Source of the DNA: an uncultured Bacteroidales bacterium
GTDB lineage: Bacteria > Bacteroidota > Bacteroidia > Bacteroidales > Paludibacteraceae
DNA length: 9,460 nucleotides
Direction: 5' to 3'
Assembly (NCBI GenBank): GCA_903929065.1
Contig: CAIYTJ010000006.1
Location: 1-9,460 of the forward strand
Part shown: piece after piece, positions 6,520-9,460 of the stretch
Numbering within the stretch: position 1 is the stretch's first letter
Layout of the letters: each line of letters begins with the position of its first letter
The notes under the pieces: generated by a model
Database searches by the model: none
What the model was told of the DNA's origin: nothing
What the model saw: the letters and a program-made list of their open reading frames with translations, nothing else
Translations under genes and position numbers: made by a program

Positions 6520-6560
6520 AAAAAAAGTCAAAACCATATTTATTGGTTTTGACTTTTTTT
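6520..6560. terminator. Strong bidirectional rho-independent terminator
   Basis: AAAAAAAGTCAAAACCA (6520-6536) and TGGTTTTGACTTTTTTT (6544-6560) are perfect inverse complements around a 7-base loop. The arm ends in T7 on the plus strand and, because of the A7 on the other arm, also in T7 on the minus strand. It therefore can end both the rhodanese operon and the convergent methyltransferase gene. Confidence 0.93.
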
Positions 6561-6578
6561 ATTGCAGGGAATGCATAA

Positions 6579-7166
6579 TTACTTTCGCTGAGCAATCAAA
6601 ATGAATTGATCGTAATCAATGGCTTTCGAAACTTTATTGAAAACATATACCGATTTCACTTCAAAACCCGCATTCTGAAACTCTTCAGCCAACTTTGCTG
6701 TATCAAAACCGCGATGCGGAATGGGTTCAAAACTATGAAATGAGCCATCTTCGGTGACCAAATCGGCTATGACAACCGTTCCGCCGGGTTTGGTGATAGC
6801 CGATAAATGTTGTATGGTTTTTTCAATTTCCTCAATATGATGAAATGCCATGCTCGAAAACATCAAATCAATATCCTGCTTTTTATAGTCAAACACTTCA
6901 CCGTGCAAAATCTCAACATGCTCATCACCACTAAGTTTTTGTTTTAATACATTCAGCATCGATTCCGATGTATCTTCAAAAACCACTTTTTCTACCAAAG
7001 GCAAAATCTGTAATCCTATTAAACCGGTTCCTGCTCCAAGTTCAAGCGCTTTCCAATCTTGTTTCGTACTTACATTTTTCAATAATTCATCCACAAATTT
7101 TTTAGCCATTGCCATTCGCTGGGGATTGTCCCACTCATTGGCTTTTGCCACGAAAGTATCATTCAT
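6579..7166 (-). CDS. Class I SAM-dependent methyltransferase, substrate unknown
   Basis: The 195-residue cytoplasmic protein has the SAM-binding motif I LELGAGTGLIG at 41-51, the acidic residue after strand 2 that would bind the ribose hydroxyls (Asp65 in VVFEDTSESML), the motif DIDLMFSSMAFHHIEE at 98-113, and KPGGTVVIADL at 126-136. This is the UbiE/Methyltransf_11-like class, here with a short C-terminal part containing PHRGFD (150-155). Such proteins methylate small molecules or detoxify thiols, metals or metalloids, but nothing in the sequence picks one. No membrane segment or signal peptide is present. It is convergent to the rhodanese operon, with a shared terminator, and follows the cytochrome gene on the same strand across a terminator-like hairpin, so it is probably transcribed separately. 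A TATTTTTG -7-like box at 7205-7198 has a poorly spaced -33 element, so the promoter is uncertain. Confidence 0.85.
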   Translation of the reverse strand: MNDTFVAKANEWDNPQRMAMAKKFVDELLKNVSTKQDWKALELGAGTGLIGLQILPLVEKVVFEDTSESMLNVLKQKLSGDEHVEILHGEVFDYKKQDIDLMFSSMAFHHIEEIEKTIQHLSAITKPGGTVVIADLVTEDGSFHSFEPIPHRGFDTAKLAEEFQNAGFEVKSVYVFNKVSKAIDYDQFILIAQRK

Positions 7167-7204
7167 AAGTTGGATTTTAAAAGTCTAAACAGTGAATCAA
7201 AAAT

Positions 7205-7245
7205 AAAAGTTCAATTTTGAAACTAATTTCAAAGATTGAACTTTT
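7205..7245 (-). terminator. Long hairpin terminator after the cytochrome gene
   Basis: Bases 7205-7222 pair with 7227-7245 (AAAAGTTCAATTTTGAAA against TTTCAAAGATTGAACTTTT), giving 18 base pairs with one bulged G at 7234 and a four-base loop CTAA. On the minus strand the stem runs into TTTTATTTTTG, a U-rich tail. It lies about 80 bases past the cytochrome stop and 39 bases before the methyltransferase start, so it probably separates the two transcripts. Confidence 0.6.
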
Positions 7246-7275
7246 AACTTCTAAATTTAAAAAGATTATTTCTCC

Positions 7276-7295
7276 TTCAACTTAACAAAGTTGAA
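7276..7295. other. Perfect 8-bp inverted repeat downstream of the cytochrome gene
   Basis: TTCAACTT (7276-7283) and AAGTTGAA (7288-7295) are exact inverse complements around AACA. The nearest T-run on the minus strand is more than ten bases away, so it is a poor terminator by itself. It could protect the 3' end of the cytochrome mRNA or be a protein site. It shares the GTTGAA/GTTCAA character of the terminator arm nearby. Confidence 0.35.
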
Positions 7296-7326
7296 ATTTG
7301 CCACAAAAACTTCCGACTACATTTAA

Positions 7327-9213
7327 TTAAGCGCCTTTGAAGAATGTATACAGTATCAATAAAGTCAGTATTGTACCGGTAAGCACTGCTAAGAAACCAA
7401 ACAATCTCAGGACGATTTCTAAAAATATATTACCTGGTTTTTCAGCTTTAAACTCTTCTAATCTTCCTTCTTCCTGATAACGTTTCAATTGTTCTCCACG
7501 TTCTTCTATCATTTCTTCTTCGGTAATCTGGCCATTAAAGATTACAAAATCCATTGGAAATTTTTCAGCTCTTAAATGGGTATTAAAGAAGTGAATAGTA
7601 AAGATAAAACCTACTGCCAACAGGGCTTCATCGGAATGTACTATGGTTGCAATATTGAAAACCCAACCTGGCATAAAGCGACCGGAAAACTCGGGTGCCC
7701 AAAGTATTAACCCGCTTGAACCAATAATTGCAACTCCCCAGAAAACTGCCATGAAATCAAATTTTTCCCAGTAGGTCCATCTATCAAAAATAGGTTTTGG
7801 TCCTTTGAAGAAAAACCATTTAAACATAGCCTTAATATCACGTAAATCCTTTAAATTAGGGAAAAGTGAATCCGGTCCAAATAGCCGTTTCCAAAATGAT
7901 TCATTTGATTTTTTCTTGTCAAACAAGAAACGCATACTCATAAACAAGGTTACAAAGAAATATCCGAAAGTAACTATTGCGCCTATTCTATGAATGATAC
8001 CTGCTGTTTCAACACCTCCAAAAGCATCCATTATAGTTTTTCCCCAGGCAGTGTAGTTGAACTTCAATGGAAGTCCGGTAACAGCTAAACCAAGAAAACT
8101 GGTTATTACAAAAAGGTGCAGAATAATATGAAGGGTTCTGAATCGCTTATATACCTTATTCTTTGCCTTCTTAGTTGAGTGTTTAGAATTCAAGAAAAGT
8201 TCATTATTTCTGTTTTTGGTTTTCTCTACAAAACCTCTAAAAGCCCATAATAATGAATGAATCCAGAAAAATAAGAATGTCACACCCATTAAGCCATTCA
8301 TAAAAATGGTTATCCAGAAAAGTGATGGATTTTTTTTATGATTCATTGGTTCTGCATGTGGCAGATATTTGGCAAATCCTTCGGTAGCATTAGCATGACA
8401 TTTTCTACAGGTATTTTGCACATTTGCAGCATTTACTGTTGAATGCTTATCATTTTCAGGTAAAATATTATGAGCGCTATGACAATCGGCACAACCGGCA
8501 ACCCGCTCAGGATATCCCAAGCGTATGTTTTTACCATGATAGCTTTCAAAATAAGTTTTCGTGGCAATGTTGGTGACATGATTTTTTTGCATCATTTTCT
8601 CATTACCGTGACATTTCAAACAAGCTTGTGTGTGAAATGCACGACCTTCTGACATGTTATCAATTCTTTTAATGCTGTGAAGACCATGACAATCGGTGCA
8701 GGTGGCAGCATCTTTATTCCCGTTAAGCAATGATTTATAATGAGTTGAATTAAAGTATTCTTTTTGCTTTGAATGACATTGAACACATAATTTAGCTGCT
8801 TCTATCTTATTGTTTTTGATTGATTTAATAGTATGAATTTCGGTATGACATTGAGAGCAGTGAACAGTAAGTCGACTAGAATTATGAACACTATTATGAT
8901 ATTCACTGCTAATGGTTGAGTGACATGAAGCACAATCCATTGGTTTATACGATGCAACACATGTTTTTTTGTCAGCCGATAAACTGTTTTTAGTCTGTTT
9001 ACCATCAATAACATGGCAAGCTGTACAGTTCAACGATTTATGCACCGAGGCATTATACTTTTCGGTTGAAACATGGCTTTGATGACACTTCAAACATTCC
9101 GAATTTGTTGGATTTGATGAAAGTGATTGTGCCGACAATGTCGTTGATATAAATAGAATGACAAGGCAACAAATAATTTCTAATGTCGTTGATATTTTTT
9201 TCATAAAGTTCAT
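7327..9213 (-). CDS. Nine-haem cytochrome c fused to a cytochrome b membrane domain (CbcL-like)
   Basis: The 628-residue protein opens with a signal peptide (hydrophobic core about 11-27, ending LSAQ). A second in-frame ATG at 9204 would give the more usual MKK start; the signal is kept either way. The exported part (about 30-290) has nine CxxCH haem sites, with first cysteines at 40, 63, 94, 119, 143, 172, 198, 241 and 269. Several histidines in SVH/STH/SYH contexts (58, 110, 158, 226) could be distal ligands. The membrane part (about 296-628) has six likely helices, near 298-325, 360-381, 404-429, 485-506, 518-543 and 597-625, with histidines in helices 2, 3 and 5 (362, 366, 408, 526, 541) suited to b haems, as in the FdnI/HydC family. 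This plan matches Geobacter CbcL, an inner-membrane quinol oxidase that passes electrons to periplasmic carriers. A role in quinol-linked anaerobic electron transfer is likely; the partner is unknown. The rhodanese-tail gene ends 6 bases upstream, implying one transcript. Confidence 0.9.
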   Translation of the reverse strand: MNFMKKISTTLEIICCLVILFISTTLSAQSLSSNPTNSECLKCHQSHVSTEKYNASVHKSLNCTACHVIDGKQTKNSLSADKKTCVASYKPMDCASCHSTISSEYHNSVHNSSRLTVHCSQCHTEIHTIKSIKNNKIEAAKLCVQCHSKQKEYFNSTHYKSLLNGNKDAATCTDCHGLHSIKRIDNMSEGRAFHTQACLKCHGNEKMMQKNHVTNIATKTYFESYHGKNIRLGYPERVAGCADCHSAHNILPENDKHSTVNAANVQNTCRKCHANATEGFAKYLPHAEPMNHKKNPSLFWITIFMNGLMGVTFLFFWIHSLLWAFRGFVEKTKNRNNELFLNSKHSTKKAKNKVYKRFRTLHIILHLFVITSFLGLAVTGLPLKFNYTAWGKTIMDAFGGVETAGIIHRIGAIVTFGYFFVTLFMSMRFLFDKKKSNESFWKRLFGPDSLFPNLKDLRDIKAMFKWFFFKGPKPIFDRWTYWEKFDFMAVFWGVAIIGSSGLILWAPEFSGRFMPGWVFNIATIVHSDEALLAVGFIFTIHFFNTHLRAEKFPMDFVIFNGQITEEEMIEERGEQLKRYQEEGRLEEFKAEKPGNIFLEIVLRLFGFLAVLTGTILTLLILYTFFKGA

Positions 9214-9219
9214 TTTTAA

Positions 9220-9460
9220 TTAACCACAAAGACCACCACCAAGTTTCTTACAACTTACTTTTATTTTAGGTGTAAACGTATCCTTCGGAAACAATTCCAA
9301 AATGTCAGAAGGCGGTGAAGACAAATTAATTGGTTTGCCATGTATTTTCAGATTCCCAAATAATTTCGTCCAATTTTGTAAACCCTCATCTAAAATATAA
9401 ACATTACTAACCCCTTGTACTATAAGATATTGCCAGGCTTTAATTGAAACTTCTTCTTTA
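9220..9460 (-). CDS. Rhodanese-like protein, C-terminal part (5' end outside window)
   Basis: On the minus strand a frame open from the window edge gives 79 residues before the stop at 9222-9220. Its first 30 residues end in AWQYLIVQGVSNVYILDEGLQNW, which pairs with the end of a rhodanese domain: a helix, then a strand NVYxL, then an [EG]GLxxW motif. The catalytic cysteine loop would lie just beyond the window edge, so activity cannot be judged. After the domain comes a tail of about 49 residues ending in CKKLGGGLCG, with two cysteines (residues 70 and 78 of the fragment) and a glycine run. The gene lies 6 bases before the multihaem cytochrome and should be co-transcribed with it, suggesting a sulfur substrate or assembly role for that cytochrome. 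The rhodanese call rests on a short fragment and is fairly but not fully secure. Confidence 0.7.
   Translation of the reverse strand, partial: KEEVSIKAWQYLIVQGVSNVYILDEGLQNWTKLFGNLKIHGKPINLSSPPSDILELFPKDTFTPKIKVSCKKLGGGLCG

Noticed and set aside
7198..7233. Promoter of the methyltransferase gene (TATTTTTG with TTTG upstream on the minus strand)
   Set aside because: The spacer is 24 bases, not about 19, and the box lies in the U-tail of the terminator hairpin, so the match may be chance.
7805..9014. Open frames inside and antisense to the cytochrome gene
   Set aside because: They lack recognisable domains or signals and overlap a gene with nine haem motifs and clear membrane helices; they are shadows.
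1..9460. CRISPR arrays, tRNA or rRNA genes, prophage or integrase signatures
   Set aside because: I saw no regularly spaced repeats, no tRNA-like cloverleaf or rRNA segments, and no phage or recombinase motifs in either strand.

Overview
The window looks like a chromosomal stretch from a member of the Bacteroidota (class Bacteroidia or a relative). It is AT-rich and its gene starts lack Shine-Dalgarno sequences. Secreted proteins have signal peptides ending in '-AQ' or '-GQ'. The two best promoters carry the Bacteroidota-type -7 box TAnnTTTG, with a TTTG or TTG -33 element 19 bases upstream. A genus cannot be named from the sequence alone.

Left part (1-3509). The window opens inside a LytTR response regulator. 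Eleven bases later comes an exported calcineurin-like metallophosphoesterase, and one base after that an exported protein made of two long internal repeats that carry LTxxQ motifs of the Spy/CpxP type. These three probably form one transcription unit. Converging on them, with only 2 bases between the stop codons, is a 142-residue protein holding only the zinc-ribbon and helix-turn-helix part of an IS1595-type transposase, without a catalytic domain.

Centre (3510-6560). A 156-base divergent promoter region separates the zinc-ribbon gene from a compact sulfur-transfer operon. The operon encodes a single-domain rhodanese, a 759-residue CoA-disulfide/persulfide reductase carrying three rhodanese domains (the first has lost its cysteine, the other two are intact), and a small two-helix membrane protein of the YgaP/DUF2892 type. 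It ends at a strong bidirectional terminator. The parts suggest handling of persulfide, polysulfide or thiosulfate sulfane sulfur: rhodaneses carry the sulfur and the flavoprotein reduces it with NAD(P)H.

Right part (6579-9460), all on the minus strand. The order of transcription is: the C-terminal end of a further rhodanese-like protein (cut by the window edge); a fusion protein with nine c-type haems followed by a cytochrome b membrane domain, similar in plan to Geobacter CbcL; a terminator hairpin; and a class I SAM-dependent methyltransferase. The rhodanese-tail gene and the cytochrome are 6 bases apart and probably co-transcribed. Five rhodanese-type domains within about 6 kb, next to a quinol-linked multihaem cytochrome, suggest an accessory sulfur and electron-transfer locus. 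The functional link between the two operons is inference.
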